Below are positions 16,168-26,234 of a stretch of DNA of 64,000 nt, piece after piece. A model generated the notes under the pieces. It did not search any database. It worked only from the letters and a program-made list of their open reading frames with translations, and was not told the origin of the DNA. The translations under genes were made by a program, and so were the position numbers. Numbering within the stretch: the stretch's first letter is position 1; each line of letters opens with the position of its first letter. Origin of the DNA: Streptomyces flavochromogenes (GTDB lineage Bacteria > Actinomycetota > Actinomycetes > Streptomycetales > Streptomycetaceae); assembly GCF_000717595.1 (NCBI RefSeq), contig NZ_JNZO01000006.1, forward strand, positions 248,001 through 312,000, read 5' to 3'.

Positions 16168-16246
16168 TAGACTCGTCCTTTGGCACGTTTGCGCCCTTGA
16201 CGTCGAGCGGGGCCGCCCAGCCAAGCCAACGGAAGCACGGGAAGAG
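16168..16246 (+). promoter_or_regulatory. pheST promoter and leader
   Basis: TAGACT at 16168-16173 is the -10 candidate, giving a leader of about 65-70 nt. No T-box, Phe-rich leader peptide or strong hairpin was seen; GGGAAGAG precedes the ATG. Confidence 0.45.
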
Positions 16247-17374
16247 ATGTCCGCACCCAATAAGTCGTACGACCCGGTTGAGGTCGAGGCACTGAAACCG
16301 GAAGAGATCGAGCGCATGCGGGACGAGGCGCTCGCCGCCTTCGCCGCCGCGGGCGACCTCGACGCGCTCGCGCACGCGAAGACGGCGCACACCGGCGGCA
16401 CCTCGCCGCTGGCGCTCGCCAACCGGGAGATCGGTGCCCTGCCCCCGCAGGCCAAGGCCGCCGCCGGAAAGCTCGTGGGCCAGGCCCGCGGCATCGTCTC
16501 CAAGGCGCTCGCCGCCCGCCAGACGGAGCTGGAGGCCGAGCGCGACGCGCGCGTCCTCGTCGAGGAGGCCGTCGACGTCACCCTGCCGTACGACCGCGTC
16601 CCGGCCGGTGCCCGCCACCCGCTGACCACGCTCATGGAGCGCGTCTCCGACGTGTTCGTCTCCATGGGGTACGAGGTCGCCGAGGGGCCCGAGGTCGAGG
16701 CGGAGTGGTTCAACTTCGACGCCCTCAACTTCGTACCGGACCACCCGGCGCGCCAGATGCAGGACACCTTCTTCGTCGAGGGGCCGGAAGGCACCACGGG
16801 CGACGAGTCCGGTGTCGTGCTGCGCACCCACACCTCGCCGGTCCAGGCCCGCACGCTCATCGACCGGGAGCCCCCGGTCTACGTCGTGTGCCCCGGCCGC
16901 GTCTACCGCACCGACGAGCTCGACGCCACGCACACCCCGGTCTTCCACCAGATCGAGCTGCTCGCCGTCGACGAGGGCCTGACCATGGCCGACCTCAAGG
17001 GCACCCTGGACCACATGGTCCAGGCGCTCTTCGGCCCGGACATGAAGACCCGGCTGCGTCCGAACTTCTTCCCCTTCACCGAGCCGTCCGCCGAGATGGA
17101 CATGCTCTGCTACGTCTGCCGCGGCGAGTCCGTCGGCAACCCGGACCGTCCCTGCCGCACCTGCGGCAGTGAGGGCTGGATCGAGCTGGGCGGCTGCGGC
17201 ATGGTCAACCCGAAGGTGCTCGTCGCCTGCGGTGTGGACCCCGAGAAGTACAGCGGATTCGCCTTCGGGTTCGGCATCGAGCGGATGCTGATGTTCCGCC
17301 ACAACGTCGACGACATGCGAAACATGGTCGAGGGTGACGTCCGGTTCACCCGGCCGTTCGGGATGGAGATCTGA
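16247..17374 (+). CDS. pheS: Phenylalanyl-tRNA synthetase alpha subunit
   Basis: A 375-residue class II synthetase subunit that, as (alphabeta)2 with PheT, charges tRNA-Phe. The N-terminal coiled coil (about 10-110) binds tRNA; motif 1 ([14 protein letters not shown]), motif 2 ([20 protein letters not shown]) and motif 3 (GFGIERMLM) are intact, as is the conserved TSPVQ segment of the amino acid pocket. The stop overlaps the pheT start by one base (TGATG), consistent with coupling and equimolar synthesis. Full length for actinobacterial PheS. Confidence 0.97.
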   Translation: MSAPNKSYDPVEVEALKPEEIERMRDEALAAFAAAGDLDALAHAKTAHTGGTSPLALANREIGALPPQAKAAAGKLVGQARGIVSKALAARQTELEAERDARVLVEEAVDVTLPYDRVPAGARHPLTTLMERVSDVFVSMGYEVAEGPEVEAEWFNFDALNFVPDHPARQMQDTFFVEGPEGTTGDESGVVLRTHTSPVQARTLIDREPPVYVVCPGRVYRTDELDATHTPVFHQIELLAVDEGLTMADLKGTLDHMVQALFGPDMKTRLRPNFFPFTEPSAEMDMLCYVCRGESVGNPDRPCRTCGSEGWIELGGCGMVNPKVLVACGVDPEKYSGFAFGFGIERMLMFRHNVDDMRNMVEGDVRFTRPFGMEI

Positions 17375-19902
17375 TGCGGGTCCCGCTTTCTTGGCTGCGG
17401 GAGTACGTCGACCTGCCGGCGACGGAGACCGGCCGCGACGTCCAGGCCAAGCTCATTTCGGCAGGCCTCGAGGTCGAGACCGTCGAGCAGCTCGGCGCCG
17501 GCCTGACCGGCCCGCTGGTGGTCGGCAAGGTCCTCACCATCGAGGAGCTGACGGAGTTCAAGAAGCCCATCCGCTTCTGCACCGTCGACGTCGGCCAGGC
17601 CAACGGCACCGGCGAGCCCCAGGAGATCATCTGTGGCGCCCGGAACTTCGCCGCCGGCGACAAGGTCGTCGTGGCCCTGCCCGGCGCCGTGCTCCCCGGT
17701 GACTTCCGGATCGCCGAGCGCAAGACGTACGGCCGGGTCTCCCGGGGCATGATCTGCTCCGGCGACGAGCTCGGCATGGGCGACGACGGCACCCACGGCA
17801 TCATCGTGCTGCCGCCGGAGCTCGAGATCGGCATCGACGCCACCAAGCTCCTGGAGCTGTACGACGAGGTCCTCGACATCGCCGTCACCCCGGACCGCGG
17901 CTACTGCCTCTCGATGCGCGGCGTCGCCCGCGAGACCGCCATCGCGTACGGCCTGCCGCTGCGCGACCCGGCGCTGCTCGACGTGCCCGCGCCCAACTCG
18001 TACGGCTACCCGGTCCGGGTCACCGACCCGATCGGCTGCGACCGCTTCACCGCGCGCACCGTCGTCGGTCTGCAGCCCGAGGCCCGGTCCCCGATCTGGC
18101 TGCGCCGCCGCCTCCAGAAGGCCGGCATGCGTCCGATCTCGCTCGCGGTCGACGTCACGAACTACGTGATGCTCGAGCTCGGCCAGCCGCTGCACGCCTA
18201 CGACCGGAGCCGGCTCGACGGCCCTGTCGGAGTGCGCCGCGCCGAGGCCGGCGAGAAGATCACCACGCTCGACGGCACCGTCCGCGTCCTGGACGCGGCG
18301 GACCTGGTCATCACCGACGACCGCGGTCCGATCGGCATCGCCGGTGTCATGGGCGGCGCCAACACGGAGATCGCCGACCCGGAGACGGACCCGGAGACCG
18401 GGGTCGTCACCGGCACCTCCGAGATCGTCATCGAGGCCGCGCACTTCGACGCGATCTCGATCGCCCGCACGGCGCGCCGCCACAAGCTGGCCTCCGAGGC
18501 GTCCAAGCGCTTCGAGCGCGGTGTCGACCCGCAGGCCGCGGCCGCCGCGGCCCAGCGCTGCGTCGACCTGCTCGTGCTGCTCGCGGGCGGTACGGCCGAG
18601 GCCGGCGTCACCGAGATCAGTGCCCCGTCCGCGCCGCGCACGATCACCATGCCGGCGAACCACCCGGACAAGGTCGCGGGCGTCGGCTACGGCCGCGAGA
18701 CCGTCGTCCGCCGCCTCCAGGAGGTCGGCTGCGACGTCTACGGCCAGGACGAGCTCGTCGTCACCGTGCCGACGTGGCGCCCCGACCTCAACGAGCCGAA
18801 CGACCTCGCCGAAGAGGTCATCCGGCTGGAGGGCTACGAGAACCTGCCCTCCACGCTGCCGAAGCCGCCGGCCGGCCGCGGGCTCACCGAGCGCCAGCGC
18901 GTCCACCGCCGCGTGGGCCGCGCCCTGGCCGGCGCCGGCTACGTCGAGGCGCTGAACTACCCGTTCATCGGGGAGCAGGCCCTCGACAACCTCGGCCTCG
19001 ACGCGGACGACGCCCGGCGTCGGCTCGTGAAGCTGGTCAACCCGCTCTCGGACGAGGAGCCCGCGCTCCGTACGACGCTGCTGCCGGGCCTGCTCGGCGC
19101 GCTGCGCCGGAACGACAGCCGCGGCAGCCACGACCTGGCGCTCTTCGAGACCGGTCTGGTCTTCCGGCCGGAGGGACAGCCGGGCGTCGCCGTCCGGCTG
19201 CCCGTCGACCGCCGTCCCACCGACGAGGAGATCGCCTCGGTCAACGCCGTGCTGCCCGCGCAGCCGCGCCGCGCCGCCGTCGTCCTCGCCGGTGCGCGCG
19301 AGCAGGCCGGCTGGTGGGGCAAGGGCCGTCCGTCCGACTGGGCGGACGCGGTCGAGGCCGGCCGGACCGTGGCCGCCGAGGCGGGGGTCGAGCTGATCAT
19401 CAGCGCCGACCAGCACGCCCCGTGGCACCCGGGCCGCTGCGCCGCCTTCCACGTCGAGGTGGACGGCGAGAAGGTCCTCGTCGGCCACGCCGGCGAGCTC
19501 CACCCGCGCGTGGTCAAGGCCTTCGGCCTGCCGGCCCGCACCTGCGCGATGGAGATCGACCTGGACCGCCTGGAGAAGGCGAACGAGGGCCCGGTGAAGG
19601 CTCCTCGGATCTCCTCCTTCCCGGTCGCCACCCAGGACGTCGCCCTGGTCGTCGCGGGCGGCGTCCCGGCCGCCGAGGTCGAGGCCGCCCTCACCGAGGG
19701 CGCGGGTGAACTCCTGGAGTCCATCCGGCTGTTCGACGTCTACACCGGCGACCAGCTCGGCGAGGGCACCAAGTCCCTGGCGTACGCGCTGAAGTTCCGC
19801 GCCCCGGACCGCACGCTCACGGTCGAAGAGGCCACCGCGGCCCGCGACGCGGCGGTCGCCCTGGCGTCCGAACGCACGGGCGCGGTGCTGCGCGGCGCCT
19901 GA
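17374..19902 (+). CDS. pheT: Phenylalanyl-tRNA synthetase beta subunit
   Basis: An 842-residue beta subunit, full length. Domains in order: an N-terminal B1 and EMAP/tRNA-binding domain (about 40-155, [26 protein letters not shown]), B3/B4 editing domain (about 210-400), B5 DNA-binding-like domain (about 410-480), the catalytic-like core (about 490-720), and the C-terminal ferredoxin-fold anticodon-binding domain (about 750-842, [12 protein letters not shown]). It cooperates with PheS, directly upstream. A hairpin follows the stop. Confidence 0.97.
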   Translation: MRVPLSWLREYVDLPATETGRDVQAKLISAGLEVETVEQLGAGLTGPLVVGKVLTIEELTEFKKPIRFCTVDVGQANGTGEPQEIICGARNFAAGDKVVVALPGAVLPGDFRIAERKTYGRVSRGMICSGDELGMGDDGTHGIIVLPPELEIGIDATKLLELYDEVLDIAVTPDRGYCLSMRGVARETAIAYGLPLRDPALLDVPAPNSYGYPVRVTDPIGCDRFTARTVVGLQPEARSPIWLRRRLQKAGMRPISLAVDVTNYVMLELGQPLHAYDRSRLDGPVGVRRAEAGEKITTLDGTVRVLDAADLVITDDRGPIGIAGVMGGANTEIADPETDPETGVVTGTSEIVIEAAHFDAISIARTARRHKLASEASKRFERGVDPQAAAAAAQRCVDLLVLLAGGTAEAGVTEISAPSAPRTITMPANHPDKVAGVGYGRETVVRRLQEVGCDVYGQDELVVTVPTWRPDLNEPNDLAEEVIRLEGYENLPSTLPKPPAGRGLTERQRVHRRVGRALAGAGYVEALNYPFIGEQALDNLGLDADDARRRLVKLVNPLSDEEPALRTTLLPGLLGALRRNDSRGSHDLALFETGLVFRPEGQPGVAVRLPVDRRPTDEEIASVNAVLPAQPRRAAVVLAGAREQAGWWGKGRPSDWADAVEAGRTVAAEAGVELIISADQHAPWHPGRCAAFHVEVDGEKVLVGHAGELHPRVVKAFGLPARTCAMEIDLDRLEKANEGPVKAPRISSFPVATQDVALVVAGGVPAAEVEAALTEGAGELLESIRLFDVYTGDQLGEGTKSLAYALKFRAPDRTLTVEEATAARDAAVALASERTGAVLRGA

Positions 19903-19924
19903 GCGCCGTAGCACCGGACCACGA

Positions 19925-19960
19925 GGAGGGCCGCCCCGGGATTCCCCGGTGCGGCCCTCC
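19925..19960 (+). terminator. Terminator after pheT
   Basis: GGAGGGCCGC (19925-19934) pairs perfectly with GCGGCCCTCC (19951-19960), with a 16-nt loop that can itself fold. The following 19961-20190 carries no recognised gene. Confidence 0.75.
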
Positions 19961-20190
19961 GGCGTGTGCGGTCTCCGAAGTGTCGTACGTGGATTCGGTG
20001 TTCGTTCAGGCGTGTGCGTGGCGGAGGCCTGGCGGAGGACGGCGCGCCGTGGGTGCTCACTCCTTCGGGTGAGATCGTCGGGGGGTGTTCCCCGGTGGGC
20101 CGTGCGGTCGGCAGAATCGACGCGGCCGCAGGGGCGGACCTGTGGGCCGCAGGGCCTTCGGGCGCTGTCGGGGCTCGGGAAGGGCCGTGC

Positions 20191-21258
20191 ATGATCCGTA
20201 CGAGGTCGTTGGTCTCCGATGGCTCCCGGCTCCGCCGGCTGGCCCCGCTCGCTCTTCCCACCGCATGGGGTGCGGTGGCCGTGGCGTGGAAGTTCGGCTG
20301 CCCGCTGGCCCGGCAGCCCGGGCTGCCGATGAGGATCGCCACCAGTGTCGTCTTCCTGACCGTCGGCATCGGGCTCGTGCTCGGGCTGCGGCGCGGGCTC
20401 GCCCGGGAGCTGGCGCTGGTGCGGGCCGTCGCCGTCGCCACCCAACAGGTGCTGCTGCGTCCGCCGCCCGCCCGTCTCGACGGACTCGCCCTTGCCGCAG
20501 GGCAGTTGTCCGCCTCCCGGGGCGCGTGCGTCGGCGGGGATCTGTACGAGGCGGTGGCCACCCCGTACGGGGTGCGGATCGTCATCGGGGACGTACGGGG
20601 TCATGGTCTCGCGGCACTGGGCGCCGTGGTCGCCGTGCTCGGGAGCTTTCGTGAGGCCGCGCATGACGAGGCCGAGCTCGGCGGGGTGCTGCGGCGGCTT
20701 GAGCGGGCCCTGGAGCGGCATCTTCGGGAGCGGGCCCGGGACGAGCACCCGGCGCGGACCGGGACGGCGCCCGAGCATCCGGCGGCGGAGGAGTTCGTGA
20801 CCCTGCTGCTCCTGGAGGTCCGGTCCGACGGACGGCTCTCCGTGCTCAACTGCGGCCACCCCGGCCCGTATCGCCTCGGGCGCACGGTGGAGCGGCTTCC
20901 CGTCGGCGACCCGCTGCCCCCGCTCGGGGTCCTGCCGCTGCCGGCCGCCCTCGCGCCGTACACCGCGGCCCGGTTGAGGCCCGGCGAGACGCTCGTCCTG
21001 TACACCGACGGCGCCGAGGAGGCCCGTGACCATCGGGGCCGGTTCTTCGCGCTCGACACCGTGCTCGCCGGGATGTGCGGCGTGGCGCCCGAGGCGCTCG
21101 TCCGCGAGGTCCACACCGCCCTGCTGCATCACACGGGCGGGCGGCTCACCGACGACGTCGCCCTGCTCGTCGTACGCAACGACCGGGTCCGGGTGCCGGC
21201 GCAGCCCGCCGAACCCGGGCTGCGCCGCCCCCGGCCCGCCCCCTCCTCCCACTGTTGA
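20191..21258 (+). CDS. Membrane-associated PP2C-type (SpoIIE-like) serine phosphatase
   Basis: A 355-residue protein with two N-terminal membrane helices (about 15-35 and 46-65) and a SpoIIE/RsbU-type PP2C phosphatase domain (about 95-330). Metal-binding motifs are visible as GGDLYEAV and GDVRGHGL near the start, GHPGPY in the middle, and LYTDGAEEARD with DDVALLVV towards the end. Such enzymes dephosphorylate anti-anti-sigma factors or other Ser phosphoproteins. ATG 20191 is chosen just upstream of the first helix; the longer in-frame extension has no ribosome binding site. There is no PAS, GAF or kinase domain, unlike many streptomycete family members. Confidence 0.85.
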   Translation: MIRTRSLVSDGSRLRRLAPLALPTAWGAVAVAWKFGCPLARQPGLPMRIATSVVFLTVGIGLVLGLRRGLARELALVRAVAVATQQVLLRPPPARLDGLALAAGQLSASRGACVGGDLYEAVATPYGVRIVIGDVRGHGLAALGAVVAVLGSFREAAHDEAELGGVLRRLERALERHLRERARDEHPARTGTAPEHPAAEEFVTLLLLEVRSDGRLSVLNCGHPGPYRLGRTVERLPVGDPLPPLGVLPLPAALAPYTAARLRPGETLVLYTDGAEEARDHRGRFFALDTVLAGMCGVAPEALVREVHTALLHHTGGRLTDDVALLVVRNDRVRVPAQPAEPGLRRPRPAPSSHC

Positions 21259-21269
21259 GAGGAGGGGGC
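21238..21269 (+). terminator. Terminator overlapping the PP2C stop codon
   Basis: An 11-bp stem, CCCCCTCCTC (21239-21248) with GAGGAGGGGG (21259-21268) plus the flanking G-C pair, encloses the TGA stop in its loop. Confidence 0.7.
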
Positions 21270-21616
21270 CGGGACCGGTGTCGCCCGCCCCGCCACGGAG
21301 TGTCGGGCAGATCAGCGGAGCGGGCGACACGGACCGGGCGGCCGCACTGTTTGAGGGGGGAGCCGGCGGCCCGGTCATCGCCTTGCGGCGAGAAGCACAG
21401 TCAAGCGGTACGGGGACGAGCGCGGCAGAGTACGCGCACCGGAAGAACGAGTACTTCATTCACACCCCGTGCGAAATCCTCCCGTAGTCGTGAAGGAGGG
21501 GTGACTCGAAGAGGTTCTCCGCAGTGGTTCGGTCCGTACGAATTCGGCCACCGCTACGCTGAGTTCACCGCGCTCCGGCCGAGCGGCCTGAGCGGACCGG
21601 AGCGACCGGAGCGGTC
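21270..21616 (+). other. Intergenic region before the NsdA-like regulator
   Basis: This stretch has no convincing gene. It is slightly less G+C-rich near 21440-21560 and contains a TACGCT -10 candidate at 21555-21560. An isolated AAGGAGGGG-GTG at about 21491-21502 opens a 63-codon frame, but that frame overlaps the next gene out of phase and shows no family features. Confidence 0.4.
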
Positions 21617-22957
21617 ATGCAGCCCAACACCTTGCTCGACGCCCTTCTCGACGAAGCGGGCGTCTCGAACGCCGGCCTCGCTGCCCATGTGAACCGGGCA
21701 GGCCGGGCCAGGGGCCTCACCCTGCGCTACGAACACACCGCTGTGGCACGCTGGTTGAAGGGCCAGCGGCCGCGCGGCCAGGTGCCGGACCTGATCTGCG
21801 AGGTGCTCGCCGCCCGGCTGCACCGGCAGGTGACCCTGGACGACATCGGCTTCGGCGTGCCCGACGGGCCCGTGCTCGCGGTCGGTTCACCGCTCTCCGG
21901 GTTCGTGGAGCGCGCGGCCGCGCTGTGGCGGTCCGACGAGCAGCAGCGACCACACGTGGTCGCCGCACCCGCCGTGACCGGCACACCGGCCGTGATGCCC
22001 GTGTGGGAGTGGGAGAACCCGCCGGAGGACGTGGACGTCTCCCGGATCGGCCGGACGTCGGTCTCACCCGCCGACATCACGGTGCTGAGCGCGGCCCGTT
22101 CCCACTACGAGCAGATGTACCGCAGAACCGGGGGCATCGCGACCCGCGCCCGGATCGTCGGCTTCCTCACCGCCGAGACGGCGCCGCTGCTGCGGGGCTC
22201 GTACAGCGACGCCCTCGGTCGGCGACTGCACCGCGCCACCGGTGGACTCGTGGCGGTGGCCGGCATCTGCGCGTACGACGCCGACGCGCACGGTCTCGCC
22301 CAGCGCTACTTCCACCAGGCGCTGCGGCTCGCGAAGGCGAGCGGGGACCGGGGGCTCGGCGCCTATGTGATCGCGCTCCTCGTCAACCAGTCGTTGTTCA
22401 TGGGGGAGTACCGGCAGGCGGTGGCGTTCGCTGAGGCGGCGCTGCGGACGGCGGGGCGGCAGATCACCCCGGCGCTCGCCGCCGATCTGACGGCGATGCA
22501 GGCGAAGGCGTACGCGCATCTGGGCGACGGGGCAGCCGCGCTGGCCTGCATCCGGCGGGCCGAGGCCGCGGCCGATCGGATCAGTCCGGGGGACGAGCCG
22601 GCCGAGACGGGCTATGTCCAGCCGGGGCTCGTCAACGTCCAGGTCGCCGAGGCCCTGCTCAGTCTGGGTGATCTCACGGCGGCCCATGAGCACGCGTCGA
22701 TGGCCGTCGGGGTGCCGTCGCACGACCGGGGCCGGGTGCACCGGCTCGCCATGCTGTGTCAGATCGAGCTGCGCCAGGGGGAGGCCGACGCGGCGGCGCG
22801 GACGGCCGTCGAGATGACCGAGCGGGCGCGGGGGATGGAGTCGCGGCGGCTGCGCGACCGGCTGCGGCAGGTGCGGGAGCACCTCCTGGCCAGCGGCGGA
22901 GGCGATGCCCGGGAGGCGGCGGCGCTCATTGACGGGGCGCTGCGCGTTCCCCTGTGA
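21617..22957 (+). CDS. NsdA-like regulator (N-terminal helical domain plus TPR)
   Basis: A 446-residue protein beginning with the LLDALLDEAGVSNAGLAAHVN segment and the RYEHTAVARWLKGQRPRG motif characteristic of the NsdA group, Streptomyces proteins that repress sporulation and antibiotic production. The N-terminal 90 residues resemble a helix-turn-helix fold; residues 190-440 form tetratricopeptide-like helical pairs (YFHQALRLAKASGDRGLGAYVIALL, AVAFAEAALRTAG). No transmembrane segment. It stands as a single transcription unit upstream of the Nudix gene. The family is recognised with confidence, the targets are not known. Confidence 0.75.
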   Translation: MQPNTLLDALLDEAGVSNAGLAAHVNRAGRARGLTLRYEHTAVARWLKGQRPRGQVPDLICEVLAARLHRQVTLDDIGFGVPDGPVLAVGSPLSGFVERAAALWRSDEQQRPHVVAAPAVTGTPAVMPVWEWENPPEDVDVSRIGRTSVSPADITVLSAARSHYEQMYRRTGGIATRARIVGFLTAETAPLLRGSYSDALGRRLHRATGGLVAVAGICAYDADAHGLAQRYFHQALRLAKASGDRGLGAYVIALLVNQSLFMGEYRQAVAFAEAALRTAGRQITPALAADLTAMQAKAYAHLGDGAAALACIRRAEAAADRISPGDEPAETGYVQPGLVNVQVAEALLSLGDLTAAHEHASMAVGVPSHDRGRVHRLAMLCQIELRQGEADAAARTAVEMTERARGMESRRLRDRLRQVREHLLASGGGDAREAAALIDGALRVPL

Positions 22958-22976
22958 GCCGCTAACTGCTGCGATA

Positions 22977-23015
22977 TTGCCACCAAACAAGCACCGACCA
23001 GTCGGAAGGTGGCAA
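22977..23015 (+). promoter_or_regulatory. Inverted repeat covering the Nudix gene ribosome binding site
   Basis: TTGCCACC (22977-22984) and GGTGGCAA (23008-23015) are perfect complements 23 nt apart. The right arm begins within the GGAAGG ribosome binding site, 5 nt before the GTG start, so as RNA it would mask initiation; as DNA it could be an operator. Confidence 0.5.
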
Positions 23016-23019
23016 GAAC

Positions 23020-23550
23020 GTGCAGTGGACGAAACTGAGCGAACGCTCTGTCTATGAGAATCGCTGGTTCCAGGTGAACCTCGCGGACGTCGAACTCCCG
23101 GACGGCCGCCACCTCGACCACTATCTGATCCGGCTTCGCCCGGTCGCCGTCGCGACGGCCGTCAACGAGGCCGACGAAGTCCTGATGCTCTGGCGCCATC
23201 GTTTCATCACCGACAGCTGGGGCTGGGAACTGGCCGCCGGAGTCGTCGAGGACGGCGAGGAGATCGAAGCCGCCGCCGCTCGCGAGATGGAGGAGGAGAC
23301 CGGCTGGCGGCCGGGGCCGCTGCGCCATCTCCTCACCGTCGAGCCGTCCAACGGCCTCACCGACGCCCGCCACCACCTCTACTGGGCGGAGACGGCCACC
23401 TACACCGGACCGCCCGAGGACGCCTTCGAGTCCTCACGGCGGGCCTGGGTGCCGCTGAAACAGGTCCCCGACATGATCGCCCGGGGCGAGATCCCGGCCG
23501 CGAACATGGCCGCGGGGCTGCTGATGCTCCACCACCTGCGCCTGGGCTGA
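23020..23550 (+). CDS. Nudix hydrolase
   Basis: A 176-residue Nudix protein with the full box G-x5-E-x7-REMEEETGW at residues 74-96, so the metal-binding glutamates are all present. N-terminal strands (VYENRWFQVNLADVELPDG) resemble the ADP-ribose pyrophosphatase group. It hydrolyses a nucleoside diphosphate linked to another moiety; the substrate is unknown. GTG start with GGAAGGTGGCAAG upstream, inside an inverted repeat. It lies 62 bp after the NsdA-like gene and could be cotranscribed. Confidence 0.9.
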   Translation: MQWTKLSERSVYENRWFQVNLADVELPDGRHLDHYLIRLRPVAVATAVNEADEVLMLWRHRFITDSWGWELAAGVVEDGEEIEAAAAREMEEETGWRPGPLRHLLTVEPSNGLTDARHHLYWAETATYTGPPEDAFESSRRAWVPLKQVPDMIARGEIPAANMAAGLLMLHHLRLG

Positions 23551-23622
23551 GGCGGCCGGGCCGATGCGCCCCGGCCCGACCTGCCTGAGCCGGCGCGGTC
23601 GGGCCGAGGAACCCGCGCAAGG

Positions 23623-23662
23623 CCGGACGGCCCGTACCTGTGCGTGTGTACGGGCCGTCCGG
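23623..23662. terminator. Bidirectional terminator between convergent genes
   Basis: A perfect 15-bp stem, CCGGACGGCCCGTAC (23623-23637) with GTACGGGCCGTCCGG (23648-23662), and a 10-nt loop separate the Nudix and dehydrogenase genes. Confidence 0.85.
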
Positions 23663-23675
23663 TGTCCTGGGGAGA

Positions 23676-24536
23676 TCAGGCGTACGGGTAGAAGCCCGAG
23701 CCCGTCTTCCGGCCGAGCCGGCCCGCGTCCACCATGCGCTGGAGCAGCGGGGGAGCGGCGTACAGCGGCTCCTTGAACTCGGCGTACATCGAGTCGGCGA
23801 TGGACGCGATCGTGTCGAGACCGATCAGGTCCGAGAGCTTCAGCGGGCCCATCGGGTGGGCGCAGCCGAACTCCATGCCGTTGTCGATGTCGTCGCGGCT
23901 CGCGATGCCCGACTCGAACATCCGGATCGCGGAGAGCAGGTACGGCACGAGCAGCGCGTTGACCACGAAGCCGGAGCGGTCCTGCGCGCGGATCGCGTGC
24001 TTGCCGAGGGTCTTCTCCGCGAAGGCCTGGGCCCGGCTGATCGTGCCCTCGGAGGTGGTGAGGGCCGGGATCAGCTCGACGAGCTTCTGCACCGGGGCCG
24101 GGTTGAAGAAGTGGATGCCGATGACCTGGTCGGGGCGGGAGGTCGCCACGGCCAGCTTCACCAGCGGGATCGAGGAGGTGTTCGAGGCCAGGATGGCGTC
24201 CGGCCGGGTCATCACCTGGTCGAGGACCTGGAAGATCTCGGTCTTGACCTGCTCGTTCTCCACGACCGCCTCGATGACGAGGTCGCGGTCGGCGAACTCG
24301 CCCAGGTCGGTGGTGAAGCTGAGGCGGGCGAGCGTCGCGTCCCGCTCCTCCTCGCTGATCTTGCCGCGTTCGGCGGCCTTCGACAGCGAGTTGTAGAGCC
24401 GTGTGCGGCCGATCTCCAGCGCCTCGCCGGTGGTCTCGGCGACCTTCACCTCAAGGCCGCTCCGGGCACACACCTCTGCGATGCCCGCGCCCATCTGGCC
24501 GCAGCCCACCACTCCGACGCGCTCAATGTCGGCCAT
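23676..24536 (-). CDS. 3-hydroxybutyryl-CoA dehydrogenase
   Basis: A 286-residue dehydrogenase, the usual length for single-domain HBDH. The NAD motif is Gly11-x-Gly13-x2-Gly16 (VGVVGCGQMGAG); the catalytic His lies in VIGIHFFNPAPV, and the C-terminal helical domain (FVVNALLVPYLLSAIRMFESG) dimerises. It converts 3-hydroxyacyl-CoA to 3-oxoacyl-CoA with NAD(P). ATG 24536 fits homologues; an in-frame GTG at 24548 would add four residues. No other beta-oxidation genes are adjacent. Confidence 0.9.
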   Translation of the reverse strand: MADIERVGVVGCGQMGAGIAEVCARSGLEVKVAETTGEALEIGRTRLYNSLSKAAERGKISEEERDATLARLSFTTDLGEFADRDLVIEAVVENEQVKTEIFQVLDQVMTRPDAILASNTSSIPLVKLAVATSRPDQVIGIHFFNPAPVQKLVELIPALTTSEGTISRAQAFAEKTLGKHAIRAQDRSGFVVNALLVPYLLSAIRMFESGIASRDDIDNGMEFGCAHPMGPLKLSDLIGLDTIASIADSMYAEFKEPLYAAPPLLQRMVDAGRLGRKTGSGFYPYA

Positions 24537-24706
24537 GGAGTCCGTCACCTCGTGCCTTTCGCTCTTCTCTGGCGGCGGGGGCCCGTGTGATTCCGGTGCG
24601 TCCGCCTCGACCCCACGACGTTACCGCTCATTAACCGATGATCGATCGTCCGGGGCGGGCATGCTGTCCGGGTAGGTGTGACGTATCCGACACAAGAGGG
24701 GTACAA

Positions 24707-26020
24707 GTGCGGCCTATCGGCAGAAGAGGCTTCGTGGCGGGGGCGGCCGCCAGGGCGGCGCTGGCCGTGACGGGTGCGGGGGCGGTGGCGGGCGCGGAAG
24801 CGGGAACGGGTGAGGGCACGGGGCTGCGGGCGGGTGCCGGGACGGCTGCCGGAACCGCGCCGGAGGAGCCCGCGAGCCCGGCCGCCCGGTCCGGGTTCCG
24901 GGGTGTGTGGATCGCCACGGTCCTCAACCGCGACTGGCCCTCCCGTACCGGTCTGACCGCCGATGCCCAGCGGGCCGAGCTTCTCGCCCACCTGGACACC
25001 GCCGTCGAGTGCCGGCTCAACGCGGTGGTCCTCCAGGTCAGGCCGGCCGCCGACGCGCTCTGGCCCTCACCGTACGAACCGTGGACGGAGTTCCTCACCG
25101 GGACGCAGGGCCGCGACCCCGGCTGGGACCCGCTGGGCACGGCCGTCGAGGAGGCCCATGCGCGGGGGCTCGAACTCCACGCCTGGTTCAACCCGTACCG
25201 CGTGGCGAATCACACGGACCCGACCCGGCTCGTCGCCGGCCATCCGGCCCGGCTCCACCCCGAGTGGGTGCTGCCGTACGGCGGGAAGCTCTACTACGAC
25301 CCCGGGCTGCCCGAGGTCCGGCGGTTCACCCAGGACGCGATGCTGGACGCTGTGCGGCGCTACGACATCGACGCCGTCCACTGGGACGACTACTTCTATC
25401 CGTACCCGGTGGCCGGGGAGGAGTTCGCCGACGACGAGACGTACGCGCGGTACGGCGCCGACTTCCCCGACAGGGCGTCCTGGCGCCGGAACAACACCGA
25501 TCTGCTGGTCTCCGAGATGGCGGTCCGGATCAAGGCCGTCAAGCCGCACGTGGCCTTCGGCGTCAGCCCCTTCGGGGTCTGGCGGAACATCGCCGAGGAT
25601 CCGGAGGGCTCGGACACCCGGGCAGGCGTCGCCACCTACGACGACCTCTACGCCGACACCCGGAAGTGGATCCGGGAGGGCTGGATCGACTACGTCGTAC
25701 CTCAGCTGTACTGGCACGTCGGTCTGCCCGCCGCCGACTACGCCACGCTGTTGCCCTGGTGGGACGAGGTGGTACGGGGCACCGGCGTCGGCCTCTACAT
25801 CGGCGAGGCGCTCTACAAGGCGGGTGACCCCGCCCAGCCCGCCGCCTGGCAGGACCCCGGGGAACTGTCACGGCACCTGGAACTGGCCGCCGCATGTCCG
25901 GCGGTCGGCGGCCACTGCTTCTTCGCCGCTCTGGACGTCGCGAAGGACCCGATCGGGGCGATGGCCACCGTGGTGGCGGATCACTACCCGACCAGGGTCC
26001 GGGCGCCGGGAGGGGGCTGA
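24707..26020 (+). CDS. Tat-exported glycoside-hydrolase-like GHL10 (YngK-type) protein
   Basis: A 437-residue exported protein. The GTG start behind AAGAGGGG gives a twin-arginine signal (GRRGFVAGAAARAAL), then an Ala/Gly-rich linker and the GHL10/DUF187 domain (about residues 65-430) starting FRGVWIATVLNRDWPS. Acidic residues in the barrel (HWDDYFYPYPV, VPQLYWHVG) match the active-site region of this glycoside-hydrolase-like family, whose substrate may be a cell-wall or exopolysaccharide glycan. Export by Tat suggests folding or cofactor loading in the cytoplasm. It is convergent with a DUF1918 gene 11 bp away. Confidence 0.85.
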   Translation: MRPIGRRGFVAGAAARAALAVTGAGAVAGAEAGTGEGTGLRAGAGTAAGTAPEEPASPAARSGFRGVWIATVLNRDWPSRTGLTADAQRAELLAHLDTAVECRLNAVVLQVRPAADALWPSPYEPWTEFLTGTQGRDPGWDPLGTAVEEAHARGLELHAWFNPYRVANHTDPTRLVAGHPARLHPEWVLPYGGKLYYDPGLPEVRRFTQDAMLDAVRRYDIDAVHWDDYFYPYPVAGEEFADDETYARYGADFPDRASWRRNNTDLLVSEMAVRIKAVKPHVAFGVSPFGVWRNIAEDPEGSDTRAGVATYDDLYADTRKWIREGWIDYVVPQLYWHVGLPAADYATLLPWWDEVVRGTGVGLYIGEALYKAGDPAQPAAWQDPGELSRHLELAAACPAVGGHCFFAALDVAKDPIGAMATVVADHYPTRVRAPGGG

Positions 26021-26030
26021 CCCGGAGGGG

Positions 26031-26234
26031 TCAGCTCGCGCCTGCCTCGGGGCGATGGCGTACGACGGTGTCGGGGCCGGGAGACATCAGGGCCTCGTGA
26101 CCGTCGTCGTCGAACCTGACGCGGTACGGGGGCGTGCCGTTCTCCCCCAGTACCTGAAGGACCTGGGCCGTACGGTCGTGGTGACCGACGGTCCGGCCGT
26201 GCACCAACAGTTTGTCGCCCACGTTCGCCTGCAT
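26031..26234 (-). CDS. DUF1918 protein
   Basis: A 67-residue small protein consisting of one DUF1918 domain (MQANVGDKLLVHGRTVGHHDRTAQVL ... PYRVRFDDDGHEALMSPGPDTVV), a small beta-barrel. GAGGAG at 26244-26249 precedes the ATG. It is common in actinobacteria, often near stress genes. Function unknown. Confidence 0.88.
   Translation of the reverse strand: MQANVGDKLLVHGRTVGHHDRTAQVLQVLGENGTPPYRVRFDDDGHEALMSPGPDTVVRHRPEAGAS

Noticed and set aside
16174..16246. T-box or Phe leader peptide before pheS
   Set aside because: Leader is short, lacks ATG/GTG frames with Phe codons and shows no T-box sequence.
17110..21459. 1449-codon open frame opposite pheST
   Set aside because: Antisense to pheST and the PP2C gene; low complexity.
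21502..21692. 63-codon GTG frame with a good ribosome binding site before the NsdA-like gene
   Set aside because: Overlaps the start of the regulator out of frame and its C-terminal part is a shadow translation.
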